Position numbers and translations under genes: made by a program. A model generated the notes under the pieces. That model was not told the DNA's origin. It saw only the letters and a list, made by a program, of their open reading frames with translations, and searched no databases. From assembly GCA_024636105.1 (NCBI GenBank), contig JAGXHO010000087.1:1-6904 (forward strand): DNA of 6,904 bases, read 5' to 3'. Source of the stretch: Trueperaceae bacterium (GTDB lineage Bacteria; Deinococcota; Deinococci; Deinococcales; Trueperaceae). Every line of letters begins with the position of its first letter. Positions within the stretch are counted from its first letter, which is position 1. Shown in pieces: positions 1 through 6,466 of this stretch.

Positions 1-152
1 GGGCGACGCACAGCCACACGCGCCAAGCGCTCGAGGTCGGCATCGACGTCGCCGACCTCCGCCACGTGGCCTTCCTCGCCGCGACCACGGCGGGCTTCCC
101 GGTCACGATGCGGGCGCTGTCGTGGATCCACGACGTCGCCGACGACGACTGA
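1..152 (+). CDS. C-terminal fragment of a carboxymuconolactone decarboxylase / AhpD-like protein (5' end outside window)
   Basis: An open frame enters from the left edge (first full codon at base 3) and stops at TGA 150-152, giving 49 visible residues. It begins ATHSHTRQALEVGID and continues with a hydrophobic helix containing FLAATTAGFP. In the carboxymuconolactone decarboxylase/AhpD family, a CxxC-type redox motif is followed by an HT(R/K)xALxxG helix and then an alanine-rich helix with a GFP/GGP turn. The visible part matches the segment just after that motif. The cysteines, if present, lie outside the window, so peroxidase or decarboxylase activity cannot be judged. The gene converges on the minus-strand operon with only 18 bases (153-170) between the stop codons, and I see no terminator hairpin there. 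The family call rests on this short tail alone. Confidence 0.6.
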   Translation, partial: ATHSHTRQALEVGIDVADLRHVAFLAATTAGFPVTMRALSWIHDVADDD

Positions 153-170
153 TCGGAGGGAACGTCGGGG

Positions 171-1685
171 TCAGAACTTGCCCCCCGTCCGGAACCCTCC
201 CTTGCCGCCGACCGAGCCACCGGTCCGGAAGCCGCCCCCACCCACGCTGCCGCCGGGCTTGAAGCCGCCGCCGGAGGGCTTGAAGCCGCCGCCACCCGCG
301 CGGCCGGTGCCGCCGAAGCCGCCGCGTGGGAGCGACCCGCCGCCGCCCCACGGCGTGCCGCGGCCGAACCCGCCCGACCCGAACGTCGGGTCGCTGCGCG
401 GCGGCGTGTACCGGCGCTGCTGCTCCAGGATCCGCCAGAGCGCGTCGCGCGTCACGGCGCCGTTCAGCAGCTGGATGAGCAGGGCGCCGATGAGGGTCGG
501 ATCGGCGAAGCTGGTGCCCGGGCGATCGAAGCCTTTGCCCGTGAAACGCCGCTGGAGCTCCTCGAGGTCGGTGGCGCGCGCTCGGTCGCGGGCGGCCACC
601 TCCTTGAGCTCGCGCGCGGCGGACGCCGCCGCGTCCCGCTCCCGCTCCAGGTCGAGCAGCCGCGCGACGATCGCGTCGTCCTCCGGCATCGGGGTGGCCA
701 TAGCCGCCCGCCGCAGGGCCTGCAGGTCCTCGCGACCGAACTCCGATGCGAGGAACGCGACGGCCTTCTGGGTGTGCGGGTCGTCGCCCGCCACGAGCGC
801 CTCGTACGCTTCGAGCGCCGCACGACGCTCGGTCGCCGCCCCTTCGATCCGAGCGTCGATCTCGACCAACCGCGCCTCGGCTCGAGCGCGCGCCTCGTCC
901 AGGGCAGGGATGCCATCGGCGGCCCGCGCCTCCTCTTCGAGGCGGCGCAGCTCGACGAGCGCGGCGTCGGCCTCGGCGCCGACCCGTTCGGCGTGCGCCC
1001 GCAGCTGGACCGGAAGGTCCAGGAGGCGAGCGTAGTTGGGTCGCGCGTCGGCGTAGCGCACCAGCCGGGCCACCTTGCCGTCGAGCCAGCGCGCCAACCG
1101 GCCAGCACGGTAGGCCGGCGTGCCGTAGCCGCGCTTCCACAGGTAGGTGAACAAGGGGTCGTCGCGGTACGCACGCCCCTTGGCGTCGAGCTCCGCTTCG
1201 GCCGAGGTCGCCTTCTCGTCGGCGTGGACCGCGACGCGCTCCGCATCCCGCACCGCATCGCGTTGCGCGATGAACGCGGGATCGGCGGCGAGCCGCGCCT
1301 GCGTCGCGGCCTCGGCCGCGTCGAGGGCTTCGGCAGCCGACTCGAGGGCGTCCTCCGCTGCCGTTCGCTCGGACGCCAGCTCCGCCGCGGCCGCAGCGGC
1401 GGCCGCCAGGCCCGCCTGGAGGGCCGTCGCCTCCGCATCGCGGCGATCGAGCAGCGCCCGCGCTTGCGTCTCGGCATCGACGAGGCGCGCGACCAGTCCC
1501 GCGGGCGCCGCCAGCTGCGCCACCCGCCAACGCGCCAGCGCTTGGAGCTGGCCCGCACGGTCGCCGTCGAGCTTCACGAGCCGCGCCTGCGCCTCGCCCA
1601 TACGGGCGTCGAGCTCCGCCGTGCGCGCTTGCGCCTCCGCGAGCGATCGCTGGACCAAGCCGAGCACTTGACGTCCGCTGCTCAT
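171..1685 (-). CDS. Conserved coiled-coil protein with glycine-rich C-terminal repeat tail, function unknown
   Basis: Third gene of the minus-strand operon, 504 aa from the ATG at 1685. I chose this start because a GGTGAGGGG ribosome binding site lies just upstream, overlapping the stop of the preceding gene. A GTG 11 codons earlier (1718) would overlap that gene by 23 bases. Residues 1-172 are alanine/glutamate/arginine-rich helix, probably coiled coil, with eight consecutive alanines at 94-101. Residues 173-236 form a more distinctive block (DDPLFTYLWKRGYGTPAYR, then ARPNYARLLDLP) that looks like a conserved module. Residues 237-380 are helical again. Residues 385-425 contain a second distinctive stretch (FADPTLIGALLIQLLNG). 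From about 436 to the end the protein is low-complexity glycine with repeated GGF(K/R)(P/T)GG units. I see no signal peptide and no convincing membrane span, so it is probably cytoplasmic. It is likely a partner of the membrane protein encoded immediately upstream. I recognise no named family. Confidence 0.85.
   Translation of the reverse strand: MSSGRQVLGLVQRSLAEAQARTAELDARMGEAQARLVKLDGDRAGQLQALARWRVAQLAAPAGLVARLVDAETQARALLDRRDAEATALQAGLAAAAAAAAELASERTAAEDALESAAEALDAAEAATQARLAADPAFIAQRDAVRDAERVAVHADEKATSAEAELDAKGRAYRDDPLFTYLWKRGYGTPAYRAGRLARWLDGKVARLVRYADARPNYARLLDLPVQLRAHAERVGAEADAALVELRRLEEEARAADGIPALDEARARAEARLVEIDARIEGAATERRAALEAYEALVAGDDPHTQKAVAFLASEFGREDLQALRRAAMATPMPEDDAIVARLLDLERERDAAASAARELKEVAARDRARATDLEELQRRFTGKGFDRPGTSFADPTLIGALLIQLLNGAVTRDALWRILEQQRRYTPPRSDPTFGSGGFGRGTPWGGGGSLPRGGFGGTGRAGGGGFKPSGGGFKPGGSVGGGGFRTGGSVGGKGGFRTGGKF
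177..300 (-). repeat. In-gene repeats encoding GGF(K/R)(P/T)GG units
   Basis: An 18-base stretch beginning gggcttgaag occurs at 255-272 and again at 276-293 (21-base period, 7 codons); it encodes GGGFKP twice. Nearer the stop codon, GGFRTGG is also encoded twice, 36 bases apart. Together these make the glycine-rich tail of the 504-aa protein. The frame is preserved throughout, so this is a coding repeat and not a separate element. Such tails commonly expand and contract by slippage. Confidence 0.75.
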
Positions 1686-1695
1686 GCGCGTCCCC

Positions 1696-2604
1696 TCACC
1701 ACGACGTGATCGCTCCACCCGTGGTCGCGAAGCGGTAGTCGGGCTCGAGCTCGCCCGCGCGCTTCTCGCCGAACACGTAGTCCTGCACGATCCCGTCGTC
1801 CTGCTTGTCGGCGACCACGCGCTCGAACGTCGCCTCGTCGACCCTCAGGCCCCAGCGCCGGACGACGCTCGTCGCGCCGGTCTCCTCGCTCCGGATCGGC
1901 CGCGCGAGCACCCGCCCATCCGGATCGACGGCTTCGACGATCAGGTAGTAGTTGCGCGCCGACTCGTTCGCATCGGGGATGCGCCACACGCCCGTCGTCT
2001 CGTTCGGTCGCGCGACGATCTCGATCCGGTACGCGGCCTCGAGCTCGGCGACCAACGCTTCGAGGTCGGCGAGCGCCGTGCGGGCCGTCGGCAGATCGCG
2101 CGCCGCTACCGCAGCGCGGGCGGTCGCGCCGAGGACCTCCGCCTGAACGACCGCGGCGTCGATCTCGGCGACCTCGACCACGCGTGCCTGCGCGCGCGCG
2201 AGGTCGGCGACGAGTGCGTCGCGTGGGGCGACCACCGCGGCGCGGTACGCCACCACCACCACCAGAGCGACCGCCAGCAGCGCGAGCAGGGCACGACCGT
2301 ACGCGCCCCGACGCACGTACACGCGCGCCCACCGCACCGCCCACGAGTCCGCAGGCGGCGCGTAGGTGAAGCGCCCTTCGCGCAGCGCCGCGACCCCCTC
2401 GTTCAGGATCCGATCGGGCACCTCGATCCCCTGCGCGGCGTAGAGGCGACGCAGGCGGTCGAGCAGGTCGGCCTCGCGGTCGCCGTCGCCCAACTCGCGC
2501 GCGACCAGCGTGTCCTGATGGCGCAGCGTGTCGACGACGTCCATGGCGAGCATCACGTCGTCGAGCGGCGCGGCGCGCGACGGCTCGAACGCGGTCGTCG
2601 TCAC
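1696..2604 (-). CDS. Single-span membrane protein, resembles DUF6384 family, function unknown
   Basis: Second gene of the minus-strand operon, 302 aa from a GTG at 2604. A GAGGGG ribosome binding site lies 6 bases upstream, and no earlier start is needed. Residues 14-82 form an acidic helical N-terminal domain (LDDVMLAMDVVDTLRH, then LYAAQGIEVPDRILNEGV). A basic stretch (RWARVYVRRG, 91-100) precedes one strongly hydrophobic segment at about 104-124, suggesting the N-terminus is cytoplasmic. Residues 128-192 are alanine-rich helix, probably coiled coil. Residues 193-302 look like a beta-rich C-terminal domain (GVWRIPDANESARNYYLIVE, then VDPDGRVLARPI, ending GGAITSW) that would lie outside the membrane. 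This layout matches my recollection of proteins catalogued as DUF6384, but I could not check it. It starts 24 bases after the upstream gene and ends 10 bases before the next, so it is translationally clustered with both. Confidence 0.85.
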   Translation of the reverse strand: MTTTAFEPSRAAPLDDVMLAMDVVDTLRHQDTLVARELGDGDREADLLDRLRRLYAAQGIEVPDRILNEGVAALREGRFTYAPPADSWAVRWARVYVRRGAYGRALLALLAVALVVVVAYRAAVVAPRDALVADLARAQARVVEVAEIDAAVVQAEVLGATARAAVAARDLPTARTALADLEALVAELEAAYRIEIVARPNETTGVWRIPDANESARNYYLIVEAVDPDGRVLARPIRSEETGATSVVRRWGLRVDEATFERVVADKQDDGIVQDYVFGEKRAGELEPDYRFATTGGAITSW

Positions 2605-2608
2605 CGAG

Positions 2609-2633
2609 GGCCCCTCAACGCAGGCCCCTCAAC
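2609..2633 (-). repeat. Tandem 11-bp repeat carrying a duplicated ribosome binding site
   Basis: The 11-mer ggcccctcaac (plus strand) occurs at 2609-2619 and 2623-2633, a 14-base period. Read on the minus strand, each copy gives GTTGAGGGGCC. The copy at 2623-2633 contains the TGA stop of the 390-aa gene. The other supplies the GAGGGG ribosome binding site for the 302-aa gene. This is probably a small tandem duplication at the gene junction that gave the downstream gene its own initiation site. Confidence 0.6.
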
Positions 2634-3801
2634 CCTCGGCGCGCTGGGCGAGGCGCGCCAAGCGCTGCTTGCCGTCCTCGACCGCCACGCGGATCTCTTC
2701 GGCGTTGGTCGTGCTGAGCGCGCGCATCTCGCTCACGATCTCGCGCGACCGCGCCTGGAAGTCGACGACCGAATCGACGAGCCGCTTGACGGCTTCGGCA
2801 CGGATGGTCGGTCCGTAGCCCGCCCGCACCGCCTCTTCCTGCACCTTGCCGCCCATGTCCGCCAGGGTCTCGAGCGAGCGGCTCACGCCCTCCTTCATCG
2901 CTTCGAGCGTCTGCGTCGCCTCGTGCAGCCCCGAGAGCCCGGTGAACGACGCGGTCAGCGCGGTCAACACGGTCTCGTTGGTGCCGAAGAACGACACCGC
3001 CTGCGAACGCACCCGCTCCTTGGCCGTGTGGGTCTGCATCAGGCGCGCCATGACGACCTCGGACGTGTTGTAGGCGATCGTGAGGTTCTCGGAGAGGTCC
3101 TTGGCCACCTGGAAGCGCCGGTCGGTGTCCTGCAGGGCGCGCACCCGCTCGTCGCGCGCCAACTCGCGCCGTGCCCGCTCGGCGGGATCGTCGCTCGGCG
3201 CGGCCTCGACGTGCGCCATGGCGGCGTCCAGTTCGCCCTTGGCGGCGTCGACCGCGCGCTGGGCGACCTGCAGCACCTCGAACGCCATGACCTCGCCCTG
3301 CTTGAGCGCCCCGCGGAAGTCCTGGTACGACTCCAAGATCAGGTTCTCGCGCTCGATCTGGTCCTGCGCCGAGGCGGTCACGTCGAGGTAGGTGCGCTTG
3401 ATGGTGTCGAAGCGGTCGGCGATGTCGCCGCGGGTGACCTTCATCCATACGTTCGCGAGGCGCTCGAAGGTCGAGACCTTGCCGTCCTCGACCTGGTCGA
3501 CCATCGCCTTGGCGTCGTCGCGGATGCTGTCGAAGGCGTTCGCGATCTGTTCGTAGCGGGTGCCGATCTCCATGGCCTGGACCTGCTCGCGCACCACGTC
3601 GTTGAAGAGCGACGCCTGAGCGAGGGTGCGCGTGATCGCGACGACGCGGTCGGGGTCGAGGTCGTGGATCTGCTGCAGCAGCGCGACGATCGGCGCCTCG
3701 TGGGTGGCCGGGGCGGACGGGATCAGGTTCAGGTCGCGCAACCGCGCCATCGCGCGATCGAGGTAGACGAGCGGTCCGGAGGGTGGGGTCGGCGTGGTCA
3801 T
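2629..3801 (-). CDS. Conserved all-helical soluble protein, function unknown (first gene of operon)
   Basis: First gene of the minus-strand operon, 390 aa from an ATG with a strong AAGGAG ribosome binding site 5 bases upstream. There is no signal peptide and no membrane span. The whole chain appears helical, with long amphipathic stretches. Distinct parts are an N-terminal motif PLVYLDRAMARLRDLNLIP (10-28), a conserved-looking middle (GDIADRFDTIKRTYLDVT, 125-142; ERENLILESYQDFRGALKQG, 150-169), a charged helix near 183-235, and a C-terminal region with FFGTNETVLTALTASFTGLS (271-290) followed by AGYGPTIRAEAVKRLVDSVV (327-346). The overall style recalls TelA-type toxic-anion-resistance proteins, which are also long and all-helical, but I do not see the TelA signature, so I do not assign it. 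Its position ahead of a single-span membrane protein and a coiled-coil protein suggests a cytoplasmic component of a membrane-associated complex. Confidence 0.87.
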   Translation of the reverse strand: MTTPTPPSGPLVYLDRAMARLRDLNLIPSAPATHEAPIVALLQQIHDLDPDRVVAITRTLAQASLFNDVVREQVQAMEIGTRYEQIANAFDSIRDDAKAMVDQVEDGKVSTFERLANVWMKVTRGDIADRFDTIKRTYLDVTASAQDQIERENLILESYQDFRGALKQGEVMAFEVLQVAQRAVDAAKGELDAAMAHVEAAPSDDPAERARRELARDERVRALQDTDRRFQVAKDLSENLTIAYNTSEVVMARLMQTHTAKERVRSQAVSFFGTNETVLTALTASFTGLSGLHEATQTLEAMKEGVSRSLETLADMGGKVQEEAVRAGYGPTIRAEAVKRLVDSVVDFQARSREIVSEMRALSTTNAEEIRVAVEDGKQRLARLAQRAEG

Positions 3802-3806
3802 CGTTG

Positions 3807-3812
3807 CTCCTT
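3807..3812 (-). promoter_or_regulatory. Ribosome binding site of the 390-aa gene
   Basis: AAGGAG on the minus strand, 5 bases before the ATG at 3801. It is the strongest Shine-Dalgarno match in the minus-strand operon and fixes the start of its first gene. Confidence 0.8.
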
Positions 3813-3861
3813 CGGGGCGCGCTCCGTGCGGGTCCGCCGCACGCCGCTGCCAACGCCCCCC

Positions 3862-3890
3862 ATCATCGGCCCACCGCTGCGCCCGCGCAA
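3862..3890 (-). promoter_or_regulatory. Weak candidate promoter for the minus-strand operon
   Basis: On the minus strand, TTGCGC (3885-3890) and GATGAT (3862-3867) are separated by 17 bases, about 60 bases upstream of the first gene. Each hexamer matches the sigma-70 consensus only partly, and in such GC-rich DNA this could be chance. It is simply the best pair I found. Confidence 0.25.
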
Positions 3891-3947
3891 GGTCGGGCGA
3901 CCACAGCGCGTCAGGGCAAACGGCCCCCCTTCAACCGTGGCCGCGGG

Positions 3948-3953
3948 TACAAT
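3948..3953 (+). promoter_or_regulatory. Candidate -10 element for the ugpBAE operon
   Basis: TACAAT stands out as an AT-rich hexamer in very GC-rich DNA and matches the TATAAT consensus at 5 of 6 positions. No good -35 lies 16-18 bases upstream (that stretch is CCCCCT-like). TTCAAC at 3930-3935 is only 12 bases away. If used, the promoter would probably depend on an activator or an alternative sigma factor, and transcription would start near 3960. That would give ugpB a leader of roughly 185 bases. Confidence 0.45.
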
Positions 3954-3996
3954 GCATGCATCGACGTGAGGGATGCATGGAGGGCGCTGACGTGAG
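3952..3996 (+). promoter_or_regulatory. ATGCAT and GACGTGAG repeats just downstream of the candidate -10
   Basis: ATGCATGCAT (3952-3961) is a perfect 10-bp palindrome overlapping the end of the TACAAT hexamer, and ATGCAT recurs at 3973-3978. GACGTGAG occurs at 3963-3970 and again at 3989-3996, a 26-base period. Paired motifs around a transcription start are a usual layout for a repressor site. The regulator is unknown, and PhoB-like or LacI-like consensus sites were not recognised. Confidence 0.3.
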
Positions 3997-4094
3997 CCCT
4001 CGCGCCGTGGTGCAGTTCGACGCCGTGGGCGGCGTGCCGGCCGGAACCGCGGTGGACTCGAGAGGGGGCGAACGGCTGGCTCGCAGCGCCCGCC

Positions 4095-4117
4095 CCGGCG
4101 ACGCGACGCGTCGCCGG
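4095..4117. promoter_or_regulatory. Perfect 23-bp palindrome in the ugpB leader
   Basis: The arms CCGGCGACGCG (4095-4105) and CGCGTCGCCGG (4107-4117) are exact inverted copies around one central A. As RNA it would fold into about 9 base pairs with a 5-base loop, ending 15 bases before the ribosome binding site of ugpB. No T-run follows, so it is not an intrinsic terminator. It could be a dimeric repressor operator or an mRNA structure affecting ugpB initiation. Confidence 0.5.
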
Positions 4118-4132
4118 TGTCCGAATCATCCC

Positions 4133-4138
4133 GAGGAG
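4133..4138 (+). promoter_or_regulatory. Ribosome binding site of ugpB
   Basis: GAGGAG lies 5 bases upstream of the ATG at 4144. It decides the start against an in-frame GTG at 4117, which lies at the end of the palindrome and has no comparable site. Confidence 0.8.
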
Positions 4139-4143
4139 ACCCC

Positions 4144-5496
4144 ATGCACCCGTCGATCCGAACTTCCCGAACCTTCGCGCGGCGCGCGCTCCTTGCGCTC
4201 CTCGCCCTCACCCTCACCGGCGGCGCCGCGTTCGCGCAGCGCGTCGAGGTCGAGTTCTGGCACGGCTTCACCGGCGCCCTCGGCGAGACCCTCGAGGGGT
4301 ACGTCGCCGACTTCAACGAGTCGCAGGATGAGTACCAGGTCAACCCGAGCTACAAGGGGACCTACAACGACACGATGGTGGCCGCCATTGCGGCGTTCCG
4401 CTCCGGCACCGCCCCCCACATCGTGCAGATGTTCGAGGTCGGCACCGCCACCATGATGAACTCGGGCGGGGCGATCATGCCCGTCCACCAGCTGTTCGCC
4501 GACACCGGCGTCGCGTTCGATCCCGAGCGCTACATCGCAGCCATCCGCGGCTACTACAGCAACGCCGAGGGCCAGATGATGTCGATGCCGTTCAACAGCT
4601 CGACGACGGTCATGTGGGTCAACAACGACGCGCTGATCGCCGCCGGCCTCGATCCAGCGACCACGTCGCTGAAGTACTGGCACGAGGTCCGGGACGTCGC
4701 CAAGCAGGTCGTCGATAGCGGCGCCGCCCCCTGCGGGCTCTCGTTCGCATGGCCGAGCTGGAGCCAGTTCGAGAACTTCAGCGCGATGCACGACGTCCCG
4801 CTGGCGACCGAGATGAACGGCATGGGCGGCCTCGGCGCCGAACTGCGGATCAACAGCGACCTCCACGTCGCGCACATCACCATGTTGGCCGAGATGATCG
4901 CCGAGGGCTCCGCGACCTACGGCGGCCGCGGCAACGCCGCGGACGCGCTGTTCCCGTCGGGCGAGTGCGCCATCGTGCAAGCTTCGTCCGGTCTGCTCGC
5001 GCGCGTCAACCGCGAAGCGACCTTCGCCTGGGCCGCGCACTTCCTGCCCGTCCACCAAGAGTTCGCGGCCGAGCCGCAGAACTCGATCATCGGCGGCGCC
5101 AGCCTCTGGGTGATGCAATCGCCCACCCGCACCGTCGAGGAGTACCGCGCGGTCGCCGAGTTCTTCAACTTCTTGGCGCAGCCCGATCGCGCCGAGCAGT
5201 GGCACCTCGACACCGGCTACCTGCCGATCGTCAACGGCGTCTTCGAGAAGCTCGAGGGCGAGGGCTACTACGCCGACCGGCCCGGTCTGGCGATCCCGTA
5301 CCGCCAGCTGACCAACCGGCCGCCCACCGAGAACTCCCGCGGCCTGCAGCTCGGCAACATGCCCGAGATCCGCGACATCATCGAAGAAGAGATCGAGATG
5401 GTGTTCCAGGGCCAGAAGACGGCCCAAGTGGCGCTCGACAGCGCCGTGGAACGCGGCAACGTCGTGCTCCGCAACTTCGAGCGCTCCGTCCGCTAA
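4144..5496 (+). CDS. ugpB: sn-glycerol-3-phosphate ABC transporter, periplasmic substrate-binding protein UgpB
   Basis: The 450-aa product captures sn-glycerol-3-phosphate, and in known homologues glycerophosphodiesters such as glycerophosphocholine, and delivers it to the UgpA-UgpE permease. Residues 1-31 are a signal peptide: basic start (RTSRTFARR), hydrophobic core ([15 protein letters not shown]), and AFA before a likely cut at Q32. There is no lipobox cysteine, so it should be free in the periplasm. The mature chain follows E. coli UgpB nearly end to end: [15 protein letters not shown] (35-49), YKGTYNDTM (70-78), [11 protein letters not shown] (95-105), [15 protein letters not shown] (149-163), [13 protein letters not shown] (203-215), ASSGLLARV (280-288), [11 protein letters not shown] (315-325), [10 protein letters not shown] (353-362), and [15 protein letters not shown] (399-413). 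Both tryptophans of the E. coli GWQGW segment are kept (W203, W206). Length is slightly above the E. coli protein. It heads the rightward operon, 88 bases before ugpA. Confidence 0.95.
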   Translation: MHPSIRTSRTFARRALLALLALTLTGGAAFAQRVEVEFWHGFTGALGETLEGYVADFNESQDEYQVNPSYKGTYNDTMVAAIAAFRSGTAPHIVQMFEVGTATMMNSGGAIMPVHQLFADTGVAFDPERYIAAIRGYYSNAEGQMMSMPFNSSTTVMWVNNDALIAAGLDPATTSLKYWHEVRDVAKQVVDSGAAPCGLSFAWPSWSQFENFSAMHDVPLATEMNGMGGLGAELRINSDLHVAHITMLAEMIAEGSATYGGRGNAADALFPSGECAIVQASSGLLARVNREATFAWAAHFLPVHQEFAAEPQNSIIGGASLWVMQSPTRTVEEYRAVAEFFNFLAQPDRAEQWHLDTGYLPIVNGVFEKLEGEGYYADRPGLAIPYRQLTNRPPTENSRGLQLGNMPEIRDIIEEEIEMVFQGQKTAQVALDSAVERGNVVLRNFERSVR

Positions 5497-5504
5497 CCCG
5501 CTCG

Positions 5505-5534
5505 GCCAGGGGCGCCCGCTCGGGCGCCCCTGGC
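5505..5534 (+). promoter_or_regulatory. Strong GC-rich hairpin between ugpB and ugpA
   Basis: A perfect inverted repeat of 14 bp: GCCAGGGGCGCCCG (5505-5518), then CT, then CGGGCGCCCCTGGC (5521-5534). In RNA it gives about 13 base pairs with a GCUC loop, starting 8 bases after the ugpB stop. The following DNA is GC-rich without a T-tract, so read-through to ugpA is expected. Placed between a binding protein gene and its permease gene, such a hairpin often protects the upstream message or partly attenuates transcription, so that the binding protein is made in excess. Confidence 0.75.
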
Positions 5535-5572
5535 GCACCGCCACCCGGGTCGCGCCGGGGGCGGCCGCACCC

Positions 5573-5579
5573 AGGAAGG
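5573..5579 (+). promoter_or_regulatory. Ribosome binding site of ugpA
   Basis: AGGAAGG lies 5 bases before the ATG at 5585. This gives ugpA its own efficient initiation site downstream of the hairpin. Confidence 0.75.
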
Positions 5580-5584
5580 TTCCC

Positions 5585-6466
5585 ATGCAGCGGCGCACCA
5601 TCTTCCGCCACAAGTTCCTCCCCTACCTGCTCCTGGCGCCGCAGCTCGCCATCACGGTCGTCTTCTTCTTTTATCCGGCCGGTCAGGCCATCTATCAGTC
5701 GCTCCTGCTCGAGGACCCCTTCGGGCTGCGCACCACCTTCGTCTGGTTCGAGAACTACGCCCACATCCTCACCAGCCCGCTGTACCTCGAAGCGACGCGG
5801 GTCACGATCGTCTTCACGGTCGCCGTCACGCTCGGCGCCATGCTTCCGGCGCTCCTGCTCGCGGTGATGGCGGACCAGGTGATCCGCGGCGCCACCGGCT
5901 ACCGCACGCTCATCATCTGGCCGTACGCCATCGCCCCGGCCGTCGCCGCCGTGCTGTGGCTGTTCATCTTCCACCCGAACATCGGTCAGATCGGCCAGGG
6001 GTTGCGCGCGCTCGGGATCCCCTGGGACTACCGCATCAACTCCGACCATGCGCTCTGGCTCGTCATCTTCATCTCCGCCTGGAAGCAGGTGAGCTACAAC
6101 TTCCTGTTCTTCCTCGCTGGTCTGCAGTCGATCCCGAAGGGCATCATCGAGGCGGCCGCGATCGACGGTGCGACGCCAGCGCGTCGCTTCTGGACGGTCG
6201 TGTTCCCACTGCTCTCGCCGACCACCTTCTTCCTGCTGGTCGTCAACATCATCTACGCCTTCTTCGACACCTTCGGCGTCATCCACGCGATCACCCAGGG
6301 CGGGCCGGGTCGGGCGACCACGACCTTGATGTATCGCCTCTACCGCGACGGTTGGGTGAACCTCGACCTCGGCGGCTCGTCGGCGCAATCGGTGATCCTC
6401 ATGACCGCGGTGATCCTGCTCACGGTCATCAAGTTCCGGTACATCGAACGGCGGGTGCACTACTGA
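5585..6466 (+). CDS. ugpA: sn-glycerol-3-phosphate ABC transporter, permease subunit UgpA
   Basis: The 293-aa product is one of the two inner-membrane subunits that form the glycerol-3-phosphate channel, pairing with UgpE and coupled to the ATPase UgpC (not in this window). Six hydrophobic segments are visible near residues 12-33, 72-97, 107-130, 157-185, 209-233 and 266-284. The cytoplasmic EAA loop that docks on the ATPase is intact: [20 protein letters not shown] (189-208) has the E-A-A...G pattern and the terminal P. Family-typical stretches include [21 protein letters not shown] (shown from residue 11), [18 protein letters not shown] (110-127), [20 protein letters not shown] (174-193 region), and [17 protein letters not shown] (237-253). 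Length is that of complete UgpA. The stop codon overlaps the next start (TGATG, one base shared), indicating translational coupling to ugpE. The C-terminal third recurs in diverged form at the right edge of the window. Confidence 0.95.
   Translation: MQRRTIFRHKFLPYLLLAPQLAITVVFFFYPAGQAIYQSLLLEDPFGLRTTFVWFENYAHILTSPLYLEATRVTIVFTVAVTLGAMLPALLLAVMADQVIRGATGYRTLIIWPYAIAPAVAAVLWLFIFHPNIGQIGQGLRALGIPWDYRINSDHALWLVIFISAWKQVSYNFLFFLAGLQSIPKGIIEAAAIDGATPARRFWTVVFPLLSPTTFFLLVVNIIYAFFDTFGVIHAITQGGPGRATTTLMYRLYRDGWVNLDLGGSSAQSVILMTAVILLTVIKFRYIERRVHY
6170..6401 (+). repeat. ugpA 3' segment, first copy of a 232-bp diverged direct repeat
   Basis: This segment of ugpA (codons 196-272) aligns without gaps to 6673-6904, at a constant offset of 503 bases. 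By hand count 207 of 232 bases match. It is the copy in its expected place within an intact gene. Confidence 0.9.

Larger units (their letters stand above)
3802..4143. other. Divergent intergenic control region (342 bp)
   Basis: This region separates the minus-strand operon from ugpB. It has no convincing gene. A plus-strand frame runs through it out of frame with ugpB, but it is arginine/serine/proline-rich and typical of a high-GC shadow. The region holds the ribosome binding sites of both flanking genes, candidate promoters on each strand, ATGCAT and GACGTGAG repeats, and a perfect 23-bp palindrome. These are listed separately. Confidence 0.8.

Noticed and set aside
1686..1718. GTG start at 1718 for the 504-aa gene (adding 11 residues)
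   Set aside because: It would overlap the preceding gene by 23 bases. The ATG at 1685 has a good GGTGAGGGG ribosome binding site at normal spacing.
2629..3801. TelA (toxic anion resistance) assignment for the 390-aa protein
   Set aside because: Only the general all-helical style agrees; I could not find the family's characteristic C-terminal motifs.
1684..3969. A 761-codon open frame on the plus strand opposite the minus-strand operon
   Set aside because: Its protein is dominated by Arg, His, Leu, Val and Asp in the pattern of an antisense shadow of high-GC genes. It has no recognisable domain and overlaps two well-supported genes with proper ribosome binding sites.
4117..4143. GTG start at 4117 for ugpB
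   Set aside because: It lies in the palindrome arm, lacks a ribosome binding site, and would put polar residues ahead of a signal peptide that begins normally at 4144.
3794..4456. A 220-codon plus-strand frame covering the divergent region and the start of ugpB
   Set aside because: The composition is Arg/Ser/Pro-rich low complexity, and it runs out of frame through the signal peptide and mature start of a clear UgpB.
5505..5534. Intrinsic terminator after ugpB
   Set aside because: No T-run follows the stem, and the operon clearly continues into ugpA and ugpE.
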